NCBI RefSeq assembly: GCF_015163075.1 | Contig: NZ_JADDXU010000033.1 | Location: forward strand, 1-64,000 | DNA from: Streptomyces justiciae | GTDB lineage: Bacteria > Actinomycetota > Actinomycetes > Streptomycetales > Streptomycetaceae | Length of the DNA: 64,000 bases | Direction: 5' to 3' | Shown: positions 40,111 through 47,346 of the stretch, piece by piece | Layout: the number at the start of each line of letters is the position of its first letter | Numbering within the stretch: the stretch's first letter is position 1 | Notes under the pieces: model-generated | Database searches by the model: none | What the model was told of the DNA's origin: nothing | Seen by the model: only the letters and a program-made list of their open reading frames with translations | Program-made: the position numbers and the translations under genes

Positions 40111-40884
40111 ATGAGCAAGCAGCCGAAGTACCACCAGGTGGCCGATGTCCTGCGCCGCGACATCGTCGGCGGCGCGTACCCGCCAGGGGCGCGTCTGCCC
40201 TCAGAGAGCGAGCTACAGGAGCGGTTCGAGGCGTCGCGGAACACCGTTCGGGCTGGGCTGAAACTGCTGGCCAGTGAAGGGCTGATCTCGTCCAGTCAGG
40301 GGCTCGGATACGAGGTGCGGAAGTACGAGGTGTTCGAGCTGAACGCCTCGCGCTTCGAGAACCTGACCTTCCCGCAGAACGGCGACTCGTACACGACCGA
40401 CGTGACGAACGCGGGGCGCCGGCCGAGTCAGACCTTCCGGGTTGAGATGACACCCACGCCGGAATACATCGCTGAGCGGCTGAAGGTGGAAGCGGGGTCT
40501 ACCTCAGTGCTGCGCTTCTGCCACCGGTTCGTGGATGACGTGCCGTGGTCGACTCAGGCGACGCACTATCCGGAGTGGCTCATCTCGAAGGCTCCGAGGC
40601 TCACTGAACCCGGCGACATCGCGGAGGGCACGACGCGCTACATGGCGGGATTGGGGATCGAACAAGTCGGTTACCACGACGAGATTGCGACACGTATGCC
40701 AACGCCGGATGAAGCCCGTTTGCTGGAGATCGGCGCAGGGGTACCGGTGTTGCTGTGGACACGGACGGGCTACTCGGAGGAACGGCCCATCCGATGCACG
40801 ATCACGACCTTCAGGGGCGACCTGAACCGGATGAACTACGAGATTGGCGACCTGTCCGCCAGAAGTGAGAGCGAGCCTCAGTGA
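40111..40884 (+). CDS. GntR-family regulator with UTRA domain (KorSA-like role)
   Basis: 257 residues from ATG. Winged helix at about residues 5-70 (YHQVADVLRRDIVGGAYPPG, QERFEASRNTVRAGLKLLAS), then a UTRA effector domain (SVLRFCHRFVDDVPWSTQAT, VLLWTRTGYSEERPIRCTIT). GntR proteins such as KorSA keep related elements repressed. Overlaps the GNAT start by 4 nt. Confidence 0.88.
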   Translation: MSKQPKYHQVADVLRRDIVGGAYPPGARLPSESELQERFEASRNTVRAGLKLLASEGLISSSQGLGYEVRKYEVFELNASRFENLTFPQNGDSYTTDVTNAGRRPSQTFRVEMTPTPEYIAERLKVEAGSTSVLRFCHRFVDDVPWSTQATHYPEWLISKAPRLTEPGDIAEGTTRYMAGLGIEQVGYHDEIATRMPTPDEARLLEIGAGVPVLLWTRTGYSEERPIRCTITTFRGDLNRMNYEIGDLSARSESEPQ

Positions 40885-41432
40885 AGATCACTCTTGCCGT
40901 GCCGGAGGACTTGCCCAAGCTGCTTGCCTTCCGGCAGGAGGCGGCTGGTTGGCTCAGCAAGTTGGGCTCTGACCAGTGGAGCCGCCCCTATCCGGCGGAC
41001 CACCTCTTGGCGACGATCGAGTCCGGCACCGTGTTCATGCTGCGCGATGGTGACGCGACCGTGGGCACGATCACCCTCACTCCGGACCCGGAAGAGGGGC
41101 TGTGGACTGAGCAGGAATTGAGCGAGCCGTCATTCTTCATCAACAAGCTCACGGTCGCTCGCACCCATGCCGGGCAGAATCTCGGTGGTCGCCTGCTCGA
41201 TTGGGCAGGCGACCGGGCGTTCAGGGCGTCCGCGAAGTGGCTCAGGCTCGATGCCTGGACGACGAACGAGGCGCTACAGCGCTACTACCTCGATCAGGGC
41301 TTTGAGTATGTGCGAACGGTCCGTGAAGGCGTAGCCGTGAACGGCGGGCCGCGCGTCTCGGGATGGCTTGCTCAGCGCGCGGCTCGCCCTGCCGACCATG
41401 GGTTCGTGGACGAAGCGCCTCCCCCAGTGTGA
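40881..41432 (+). CDS. GNAT-family acetyltransferase carried by the element
   Basis: 183 residues, GTG overlapping the gntR stop. The acetyl-CoA motif FINKLTVARTHAGQNLGGRL is followed by LDAWTTNEALQRYYLDQGFE. Substrate unknown. Coupling to gntR suggests a cargo or a protective acetylation function. Confidence 0.82.
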   Translation: MKITLAVPEDLPKLLAFRQEAAGWLSKLGSDQWSRPYPADHLLATIESGTVFMLRDGDATVGTITLTPDPEEGLWTEQELSEPSFFINKLTVARTHAGQNLGGRLLDWAGDRAFRASAKWLRLDAWTTNEALQRYYLDQGFEYVRTVREGVAVNGGPRVSGWLAQRAARPADHGFVDEAPPPV

Positions 41433-41441
41433 GTAAGAGGT

Positions 41442-41487
41442 GCGGCCCTTGGCCGCGCGACCCTTGGCGGCTCGCTGCGCTCGCGCG
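41442..41487 (+). repeat. 46-nt long inverted repeat, left arm
   Basis: Pairs with 42079-42124 on the opposite strand (41 of 46). Each arm also has its own GCGGCC/GGCCGC foldback and the segment CTCGCTGCGCTCGCGCG. Confidence 0.65.
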
Positions 41488-41550
41488 CGACGACGGTCGT
41501 CGGAGCTCCCGAGCGTCGCGCGCTTTCGGCGGAATCGTGGCGCCGCAACC

Positions 41551-41590
41551 GAAGAGACCACCGCGCGCTGCCGAGCCGGGTGGTCTCTTC
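41551..41590. terminator. Hairpin after the GNAT gene
   Basis: GAAGAGACCACC / GGTGGTCTCTTC, perfect 12-bp stem, 16-nt loop. Confidence 0.65.
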
Positions 41591-41620
41591 GTCGTTCCGG
41601 AACGTTCCGCATCCCGTGCA

Positions 41621-41660
41621 AGCAAGAGGAGCACGCCGCGCCCGTGGTGCTCCTCTTGCT
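41621..41660. terminator. Second hairpin after the GNAT gene
   Basis: AGCAAGAGGAGCAC / GTGCTCCTCTTGCT, perfect 14-bp stem with 12-nt loop. Confidence 0.65.
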
Positions 41661-41673
41661 CGCACAGGCGTTC

Positions 41674-41859
41674 AGCGTCCGCAGCGTCCGCAACCCACCC
41701 CCCACTAAGAGCCGCCCTGACCTGCGAAAACACGCTCTTGGTAACGCAGCGTGCCCGGACGCTGCGGACGCTAGCGGACGCTAAACATTTTGTTTAGCGT
41801 CCGCAGTAACAGTGCAGGTCAGAGAGGGTGAGCGATGCCCGGCGGACGCTGCGGACGCT
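41674..41859. repeat. Right iteron array
   Basis: AGCGTCCGCA at 41674, 41683 and 41796; TGCGGACGCT-type at 41754 (CCGGACGCT), 41763, 41773, 41841 and 41850. Includes the 14-bp palindrome GCGGACGCTAAACA-TTT-TGTTTAGCGTCCGC (41774-41804). Confidence 0.8.
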
Positions 41860-41892
41860 ATCCTCCCTCAACTCTCTAGTAAGAGAGTAAGG

Positions 41893-41957
41893 ACGGCATT
41901 TCAGGCGGGGGCAGGATCGCGGTACGAACGGCCGCCTGCCCCCTCCTGAAATGCCGT
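41893..41957. other. Long near-perfect hairpin
   Basis: 23-bp stem with one mismatch: ACGGCATTTCAGG then GGGGGCAGG, pairing with CCTGCCCCC then CCTGAAATGCCGT; 20-nt loop. Too long for an ordinary terminator; may be a DNA or RNA structural element. Confidence 0.7.
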
Positions 41958-42013
41958 GGTGAGCCACGCAGGACGGGAGCGGCCCGGCGGCACTCACCCA
42001 AGCCTGCCGCCTG

Positions 42014-42049
42014 CCCCTTGGAAGGCGTACAGGACGGCCTTCCAAGGGG
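42014..42049. other. Hairpin CCCCTTGGAAGGC / GCCTTCCAAGGGG
   Basis: Perfect 13-bp stem, 10-nt loop. Confidence 0.65.
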
Positions 42050-42078
42050 GGGCGGTGCCAACCCCGACCGTGGGCCCC

Positions 42079-42124
42079 CGCGCGAGCGCAGCGAGCTGCC
42101 AAGGGTCGTGCGGCCGTTGGCCGC
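42079..42124 (-). repeat. 46-nt long inverted repeat, right arm
   Basis: Complement of 41442-41487 with five differences. Confidence 0.65.
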
Positions 42125-42265
42125 TCATTCTTGCTCTTCCCGACAGAGGCCCGACGGCCCGCGTGGTCCGGCCGGGCCCGCTAGCGATCCGGCCGTGCCC
42201 CTCTCGGAGGTGTCGTACGGCCGGATTCCGGGGTCTGCCCAGATGGCTCGCTAACCGCTAACGTA

Positions 42266-42333
42266 CTGGTCACCAGCGATTTTGGTCGCTAGCGGGGTCG
42301 CTAACGTTAGCGGCCCCTGCCGCTAGCGCTAGA
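42266..42333 (+). repeat. Composite palindromic site 3
   Basis: CTGGTCA, GCTAGC at 42288, GCTAACGTTAGC (42300-42311) and GCTAGCGCTAGA (42322-42333), in the same 68-bp register as sites 1 and 2. Confidence 0.78.
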
Positions 42334-42366
42334 GGCTCTCCGAGGCCCCGAGCCGGGCCGAATCCT

Positions 42367-42385
42367 GGAACCTCTGTGGAACCTC
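42367..42385 (+). promoter_or_regulatory. Probable integrase arm site (P)
   Basis: GGAACCTCTGTGGAACCTC, 18 of 19 identical to 34347-34365 and in the same orientation. Confidence 0.55.
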
Positions 42386-42492
42386 CGAGGTCAACCACCA
42401 ACGACCGACAACGACCACCAACGACCGCCCGACCGCAGGTCAGTTGAGGTGAGGACCCCGCTGACCAGCCCCAAAAACCGGGCGGTCGAAAC

Positions 42493-42510
42493 CCAGGGCA
42501 AGAAGAAGTA
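42493..42510 (+). other. attR core
   Basis: CCAGGGCAAGAAGAAGTA, followed by A to give the original TAA stop of gpmA. Confidence 0.85.
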
Positions 42511-42517
42511 AGCCAAC

Positions 42518-42568
42518 TGATCATGCCCCTCATCTGCGCGGACGGCGCGGATGGGGGGCATTTTCATG
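42518..42568 (+). terminator. Native gpmA terminator displaced by the element
   Basis: ATGCCCCTCATC / GATGGGGGGCAT stem (one G-T pair) plus TTTTC. Similar to 34292-34342. Confidence 0.7.
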
Positions 42569-42589
42569 GTCCCGCGATGTTCCTTCGGC

Positions 42590-42877
42590 TCAGCAGGTGC
42601 GGCCGGCGTACCACGCGCCGTCGATGCCGGAAGCGGCCCCGATCCAGGTCACGCCCGGGCCCACACACCGTTCGCTGTTCGGCCCCCAGTCGTCGATCTC
42701 GATGACGATGCGGGAGCCGTCCGAGGTGCAGTGGTTGTAGTAGGCGTCGGAGCCGGTCTCGTAGAAGCCGCAGGGATCGGCCGCGGCCGGACCGGCGCCG
42801 GCGGTGACCGCACCGACGGAGGTGAGGACGAGGGCGGCGGAACCGAGGGCGCTGGTCACGAAACGACGAACACGCAA
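42590..42877 (-). CDS. DUF6355-like small secreted protein
   Basis: 95 residues from a TTG start with GGAG 6 nt upstream. Signal peptide (RRFVTSALGSAALVLTSVGA, AxA site before DPCGF). Mature region of about 60 residues has four Cys (PCGFY, NHCTSD, ERCVGPG, GRTC) and WIGAASGIDGAWYAG. Likely a disulfide-stabilised extracellular protein; function unknown. Confidence 0.7.
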   Translation of the reverse strand: MRVRRFVTSALGSAALVLTSVGAVTAGAGPAAADPCGFYETGSDAYYNHCTSDGSRIVIEIDDWGPNSERCVGPGVTWIGAASGIDGAWYAGRTC

Positions 42878-43027
42878 GGAGAACTCCAGAACGGTAGAGG
42901 AATCGGCAGCCGAACGGCCGTGGCCCGCCGATCCGTTGGCGATGCCCTCACGCTCGCAGCTTCGAGCAGCGGTTCCTGATCCCCGACGCCCCCGTTCACC
43001 CGGCAAATCGATTCCCTGCTGCGCCGA

Positions 43028-43696
43028 TCAGTTGATCTTCGCCGCTTCCACGTGAGCCGCCCACGCAGGAGCCCGAGCCACCAGCATGCTCAGCGGCGCG
43101 CCCGTGTCCGGGGCCGTGGCCGTGGGGTCGATGCTTGATTCCGCTGCGACCGTCGTGGCCCAGCAGTCACCCCAGGTCGCCGACCAGTCGCGGGCCAGAT
43201 CGCTGTCGGGGTCGAGATCCTCGGGCCGGCCCGTGATCCCGTAGGCATCGAGGAGTCGGCGTTCCACTCCGAAGGGTTCGCCCAGGGCGAGTTCCGGATA
43301 TTCCGTGATCCAGCGCCTGAGGACCCGCCCGCGTTCCGCGATCAGCCACGACTCCCCAGTGTTCTGCTCGCTGTGGAAGAAGAGCTGGGCCTTGCCGAAA
43401 CGCGCGCTCAGATCCCTGCACAGTTCGGTGACTTGGGACATCTGCTCGGGGTAGGGCAACGCGAAGTACTGTCCGGTCACCAACGTTCAGCCCTGCAGCG
43501 GCGGCGCGACGACGACGGTGGAGAACGGCTCCTCCTCGTCGTGCGCCAACTCGTCGATGAGGGCCACGCCCTCGGCCCAGCTCGTCTCCCGTACGTCCGT
43601 CAGACCGAGGGCCGTCACCACCTCCGCCCGGTCGGCCGTTTGAACCGCGAGCCACGACAGCCAGCAGGCGCGTATGAAGGAATCAGCGGTGCCCAT
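43028..43696 (-). pseudogene. Hypothetical gene interrupted by one in-frame TGA
   Basis: Reads MGTADSFIRACWLSWLAVQT to VVVAPPLQG, then TGA (43487-43489), then TLVTGQYFALPYPEQMSQVT in the same frame to 43028. A Trp (TGG) at the TGA would give an intact protein of 222 residues, so a single G-to-A change explains the break. No SECIS or other recoding signal was looked for in depth. The family has no known function. Either half could still be made, the second from a TTG. Confidence 0.7.
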
Positions 43697-43718
43697 GGCC
43701 CGCATCGTAGGGGCGGCC

Positions 43719-43967
43719 TCAGACAGTCAGTGGCACCGCGTGGATCTCGTCCGCCTTGTGGCCCGCGCGTTCGTGGATGCGTTGGACCGCTTCGGCCGAG
43801 GGGGCCTCCGAGAGGCAGTAGACCGTGCCGGACTCCGGGTCCGCCCAGGCTTGTTCGAAGTGGACGTTCTCGTCCTTCTCTATGGCGAGGTCGGCCTGGT
43901 GGGCCTCGCGCAGCTGGTCGGCGGTGATGCCTTCCATGCCGTGGTGTACGTCCATGAACCGGGTCAT
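43719..43967 (-). CDS. DUF4242 ferredoxin-like, nickel-binding-type protein (SCO4226-like)
   Basis: 82 residues from ATG (MTRFMDVHHGMEGITADQLR). MDVHHGM and HERAGHKADEIHAV supply His and acidic residues; the S. coelicolor homologue, as I recall it, has a dimeric ferredoxin-like fold and binds nickel. Lies next to a Cys-rich peptide gene on the same strand, which suggests a metal-handling pair. Confidence 0.85.
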   Translation of the reverse strand: MTRFMDVHHGMEGITADQLREAHQADLAIEKDENVHFEQAWADPESGTVYCLSEAPSAEAVQRIHERAGHKADEIHAVPLTV

Positions 43968-44042
43968 GGTCCGACACCTCCTTCCCGTTCCGTCCTCCCC
44001 TCCATGCTGCGCCCGGCATCCCGCCCGTGCGACCGCACAGCG

Positions 44043-44075
44043 AGGGCCCCGGCGCACACACGCACCGGGGCCCTT
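44043..44075 (-). terminator. Terminator downstream of the Cys-rich peptide gene
   Basis: AGGGCCCCGG / CCGGGGCCCTT stem with 12-nt loop. Confidence 0.75.
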
Positions 44076-44078
44076 CAC

Positions 44079-44148
44079 GTCGTACGAGATCCCGTCGTAC
44101 GAGATCCCGTCGTACGAGATCCCGTCGTACGAGATCCCGTCGTACGGG
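44079..44148. repeat. 15-bp tandem repeat GTCGTACGAGATCCC
   Basis: Four perfect copies (44079-44138) plus a partial fifth. Lies in the 3' untranslated region between the Cys-rich peptide gene and its terminator. In-frame on either strand but not in a supported gene. Confidence 0.9.
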
Positions 44149-44168
44149 AGACAGTCGCCCTACGTCAG

Positions 44169-44324
44169 TCAGCCGCACTGGCAGGGATTGCCCGACTGGC
44201 ACCCGCACCCGCAGCCCGAGCCGCAGCCGCACGCGCCGATCAGCATCAGGTTCCTGATCTCGGCGGGCTGCTCGGTCTCGCGTTCCTGGGTGGGGTCGGG
44301 TGTCTTGCTCGGGGTTTCGGCCAT
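44169..44324 (-). CDS. 51-residue Cys/Gly-rich metallothionein-like peptide
   Basis: ATG with a near-perfect AGGAGG ribosome binding site 4 nt upstream. The N-terminal half is acidic (AETPSKTPDPTQERETEQPA), then EIRNLMLIGACGCGSGCGCG and CQSGNPCQCG: seven Cys in about 20 residues, the density of a metal-binding peptide. It is flanked by the nickel-binding-type DUF4242 gene and phoU, with its own downstream terminator. Confidence 0.75.
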   Translation of the reverse strand: MAETPSKTPDPTQERETEQPAEIRNLMLIGACGCGSGCGCGCQSGNPCQCG

Positions 44325-44342
44325 GGGTCCTCCTCGAGGCAG

Positions 44343-44374
44343 GGGTCTGAACTCTCGGCCCTCGGATCAGACCC
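44343..44374 (-). terminator. Hairpin after phoU
   Basis: GGGTCTGA / TCAGACCC arms with an inner CTCTCGG-CCCTCGG region, between the phoU stop and the Cys-rich peptide start. Confidence 0.5.
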
Positions 44375-44462
44375 TGTGCCCATTGCATGCCCGCCCCGCA
44401 GGTCGCATCAACGGCGCACAGAGGCTTGCGCACGCCCCGAACAGGCACCCGCGCGCCTGACG

Positions 44463-45152
44463 TCAGGCCCCCTCCACCCCCGTCACCGGCTGGATGTCCG
44501 CCGTCAGCTCGTCCGCGTGCTCACCCGTCACCAGGTACACCACCCGCTTCGCCACCGACACCGCGTGGTCGGCGAACCGCTCGTAGTAGCGGCCCAGCAG
44601 GGTCACGTCGACGGCCGTCTCGATGCCGTGCTTCCACTTGTCGTCCAGCAGGTGCTGGAAGAGCGTGCGGTGCAGCAGGTCCATCTCGTCGTCGTCCTGC
44701 TCCAGCTGGAGCGCCAGGTCGACGTCCTTGGTGATGATGACCTCCGCCGCCTTCGCCATCAGGCGCTGCGCGAGCTGGCCCATCTCCAGGATGGTCGCGT
44801 GCAGGTCGTGGGGGATCGCGCGCTCGGGGAAGCGCAGGCGGGCGAGCTTCGCGACGTGCTGCGCCAGGTCGCCCGAGCGCTCCAGGTCCGCCGACATCCG
44901 CAGCGACGTGACGACGATCCGCAGATCCGTCGCCACCGGCTGCTGCCTCGCCAGCAGGGCTATGGCCCGTGCCTCCAGGTCGTGCTGAAGGTCGTCCACC
45001 TTCTGGTCGGCCTCGATCACGCTCTCGGCCAGCTTCAGGTCGGAGTCGAGGATGGCCGTCGTGGCGCGCCCGATCGCCGACCCCACCAGCCGGGCCATCT
45101 CCACCAGACCGTCGCCGATCGAGTCCAGTTCCTCGTGGTACGCGTCCCGCAT
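44463..45152 (-). CDS. phoU: PhoU phosphate-signalling regulator
   Basis: 229 residues from ATG (MRDAYHEELDSIGDGLVEMA). Two PhoU repeats, each a three-helix bundle, with metal-binding E/D-x-x-x-D motifs (EADQKVDDLQHDLEARAI, LEQDDDEMDLLHRTLF). In phosphate sufficiency PhoU-type proteins keep PhoR inactive. Divergent from phoR-phoP across the PHO box. Confidence 0.93.
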   Translation of the reverse strand: MRDAYHEELDSIGDGLVEMARLVGSAIGRATTAILDSDLKLAESVIEADQKVDDLQHDLEARAIALLARQQPVATDLRIVVTSLRMSADLERSGDLAQHVAKLARLRFPERAIPHDLHATILEMGQLAQRLMAKAAEVIITKDVDLALQLEQDDDEMDLLHRTLFQHLLDDKWKHGIETAVDVTLLGRYYERFADHAVSVAKRVVYLVTGEHADELTADIQPVTGVEGA

Positions 45153-45292
45153 CAGGGGTCCCTCTCTTACGTCTGCCTCGGGGGTTCCGGGGGCCAGAAC
45201 CAGCCTCCGGGAAGCCCGGGAAGGCTCCGGACGACCGGCGCTGTGAACCCCACGCTCCCACGTTCGGCCCTGTACGCGTCGTTTTCCGCCAC

Positions 45293-45325
45293 CCCAAATG
45301 AACCATCCCTGGCTCCAAGGTGAAC
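45293..45325. promoter_or_regulatory. PHO box between phoU and phoR
   Basis: On the minus strand, three 11-bp units: GTTCACCTTGG, a weak AGCCAGGGATG, and GTTCATTTGGG. Matches the PhoP direct-repeat consensus GTTCACC. Predicts PhoP control of phoU and of phoRP. Confidence 0.8.
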
Positions 45326-45398
45326 TCTGGGCGACGAGTGTTCGAGCTCGCACCCCGATGGCTGTGGCCAGGACCGATCCCGTGCCTAACCTGGATGC

Positions 45399-46652
45399 AT
45401 GGACGTGAACGCGGCGGTCGCCGCAGCGGCAGCGATCGCCGGAGTGCTCACCGGCGTGATCGCCATGCTGGCGTTCCGCTTCAGCGAGCGGGAGCAGAAA
45501 CGCCCCACACGTACCTCCCTGCACACCGACCCGGTGCTTCCGCCGGGCGTGGACACCGTCCTGTCCGTGCTCCGTTCCTCCGCGGTCGTCCTCGACGAGG
45601 CCGACTCCGTCGTCAAGGCCAGCTCGGCCGCGTACGCGCTCGGCCTGGTCCGGGGCGGGAAGCTGGCCGTGGAGCCGATGCTCCTGATGGCCCGGGACAC
45701 CAGACGGGACGGGGAGATACGACAGGTCGAACTGGACCTCCCCAGGCGTGGCACCGGGCGCGGGGAGGCCCTCGCCGTCTCGGCCCGCGTCGCGCCCCTG
45801 GGATCGCGTCTGGTGCTGCTTCTCGTGGAGGACCTCACCGAGGCCCGGCGCATCGAGGCGGTACGGCGCGACTTCGTCGCGAACGTCAGCCATGAGCTCA
45901 AGACGCCGGTCGGCGCGCTGTCCCTGCTCTCCGAGGCCGTCATGGACGCGTCCGACGACCCGGAGGCGGTGACCCGCTTCGCCGGGCGGATGCAGATAGA
46001 GGCGACCCGGCTCACCAACCTGGTGCAGGAGCTCATCGATCTGTCGAGGGTCCAGAACGACGACCCCCTCGAGGACGCCGAGCCCGTCCGCGTGGACGAA
46101 CTCGTCGCCGAGGCCATCGACCGCTGCCGCCACCAGGCCGGCACCAAGCAGATCACGATGGCCTCCGGCGGTACGGCCGACCTGAGGATCTGGGGCAACC
46201 GCGGCCAGCTCGCCGCCGCCCTCGGCAACCTCGTCGAGAACGCCGTGAACTACTCCCCGGCCCGCACCCGCGTCGGCATAGCCGCCCGCCGGGTGACCGC
46301 GCCCGGCGGAGAACTCATCGAGATCGCCGTGACCGACCAGGGCATCGGCATCTCCGACAAGGACAAGGAGCGCATCTTCGAGCGCTTCTACCGCGTCGAC
46401 CCGGCCCGCTCCCGCCAGACGGGCGGCACCGGCCTGGGTCTCGCGATCGTCAAACACGTGGCCGCCTCGCACGGCGGGGAGGTCACGGTGTGGAGCTCCG
46501 AGGGTCAGGGCTCCACCTTCACCCTGCGACTGCCGGAGGCGGGGGCCGCCCGCGACCGCGCACCACACCAGTCCGGCCTCGACGACGAGACCGGCGGGCC
46601 CACCGACTCATCCCCGTACGAACCGCTTCCCGCCCCGGAGGTCCTTCCGTGA
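45399..46652 (+). CDS. phoR: PhoR sensor histidine kinase
   Basis: 417 residues. One N-terminal transmembrane helix (VAAAAAIAGVLTGVIAMLAF), a PAS-like linker (SAVVLDEADSVVKASSAAYA), HisKA with VSHELKTPVGALS (His about 164), and HATPase_c motifs N (NLVENAVNY), G1 (DQGIGI) and G2 (GGTGLGLAIVKHV). Senses low phosphate and phosphorylates PhoP. Stop overlaps the phoP start. Confidence 0.92.
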   Translation: MDVNAAVAAAAAIAGVLTGVIAMLAFRFSEREQKRPTRTSLHTDPVLPPGVDTVLSVLRSSAVVLDEADSVVKASSAAYALGLVRGGKLAVEPMLLMARDTRRDGEIRQVELDLPRRGTGRGEALAVSARVAPLGSRLVLLLVEDLTEARRIEAVRRDFVANVSHELKTPVGALSLLSEAVMDASDDPEAVTRFAGRMQIEATRLTNLVQELIDLSRVQNDDPLEDAEPVRVDELVAEAIDRCRHQAGTKQITMASGGTADLRIWGNRGQLAAALGNLVENAVNYSPARTRVGIAARRVTAPGGELIEIAVTDQGIGISDKDKERIFERFYRVDPARSRQTGGTGLGLAIVKHVAASHGGEVTVWSSEGQGSTFTLRLPEAGAARDRAPHQSGLDDETGGPTDSSPYEPLPAPEVLP

Positions 46653-47329
46653 CCCGAGTGCTTGTCGTCGAGGACGAGGAGTCCTTCTCCGACGCCCTGT
46701 CGTACATGCTCCGCAAGGAGGGCTTCGAGGTCGCAGTGGCGACCACGGGCCCCGACGGACTCGACGAGTTCGAGCGCAACGGCGCCGACCTCGTCCTCCT
46801 CGACCTGATGCTGCCCGGTCTGCCGGGCACCGAGGTCTGCCGCCAGCTGCGCGGCCGTTCCAACGTCCCGGTCATCATGGTGACCGCCAAGGACAGCGAG
46901 ATCGACAAGGTTGTCGGCCTGGAGATAGGAGCCGACGACTATGTCACCAAGCCGTTCTCCTCACGCGAGCTGGTCGCCCGTATCCGCGCCGTACTGCGCC
47001 GCCGCGGCGAGCCCGAGGAGGTCACCCCGGCCGCCCTGGAGGCGGGCCCGGTCCGCATGGACGTGGACCGTCACGTGGTCACGGTCTCCGGCTCGAAGGT
47101 CGATCTCCCTCTCAAGGAGTTCGACCTCCTCGAGATGCTCCTGCGCAACGCGGGCCGGGTCCTGACCCGCATGCAGCTCATCGACCGCGTCTGGGGCGCC
47201 GACTACGTGGGCGACACCAAGACCCTCGACGTCCACGTCAAGCGCCTGCGCGCAAAGATCGAGCCCGACCCCGGGGCGCCGCGGTACCTGGTGACGGTCC
47301 GGGGGCTCGGATACAAGTTCGAGCCGTAA
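46649..47329 (+). CDS. phoP: PhoP response regulator
   Basis: 226 residues from the GTG overlapping phoR (MTRVLVVEDEE). Receiver with DLVLLDLMLPG (Asp about 53) and Lys in VTKPFSSREL; OmpR-type winged helix at 130-226 (LPLKEFDLLEMLLRNAGRVL, GDTKTLDVHVKRLR). Controls phosphate scavenging and represses secondary metabolism. Strong terminator follows. Confidence 0.94.
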   Translation: MTRVLVVEDEESFSDALSYMLRKEGFEVAVATTGPDGLDEFERNGADLVLLDLMLPGLPGTEVCRQLRGRSNVPVIMVTAKDSEIDKVVGLEIGADDYVTKPFSSRELVARIRAVLRRRGEPEEVTPAALEAGPVRMDVDRHVVTVSGSKVDLPLKEFDLLEMLLRNAGRVLTRMQLIDRVWGADYVGDTKTLDVHVKRLRAKIEPDPGAPRYLVTVRGLGYKFEP

Positions 47330-47346
47330 ACCGTCGTACGACGAAC

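Larger units (their letters stand above)
34267..42510. mobile_element. Integrative element (~8.2 kb) in the 3' end of gpmA
   Basis: Bounded by the direct repeat CCAGGGCAAGAAGAAGTA. Carries a tyrosine integrase and an excisionase at the left, a P-loop ATPase, HNH nuclease and sigma-like protein in one minus-strand operon, and a GntR-GNAT pair on the plus strand. This resembles a small actinomycete integrative element, but no FtsK/TraB-like transfer gene is visible, so transfer would need a helper. Composition and intergenic organisation (repeats, hairpins) differ sharply from the flanks. Confidence 0.88.
41433..42589. other. 1.16-kb hairpin-dense non-coding right end
   Basis: No gene supported. 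Contains, in order: one arm of a 46-nt inverted repeat (41442-41487), hairpins 41551-41590 and 41621-41660, the right iteron array, hairpins 41893-41957 and 42014-42049, the other 46-nt arm (42079-42124), hairpin 42187-42226, composite site 3 (42266-42333), the second arm site (42367-42385), CAACGACC repeats near 42400, attR (42493) and the native gpmA terminator. Confidence 0.7.

Noticed and set aside
41794..42533. Two minus-strand open frames at the right end of the element
   Set aside because: Arg/Pro/Gly-rich compositions typical of GC-rich non-coding frames, no ribosome binding sites, and they overlap hairpins and repeats.
44079..44148. CRISPR-like array
   Set aside because: Repeats are contiguous 15-mers without spacers and no cas genes are present.
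43974..44336. Proteins made from the 15-bp repeat (RRDLV or SYEIP repeats)
   Set aside because: No ribosome binding site; the minus-strand Cys-rich gene explains the coding potential and the repeats lie downstream of its stop.
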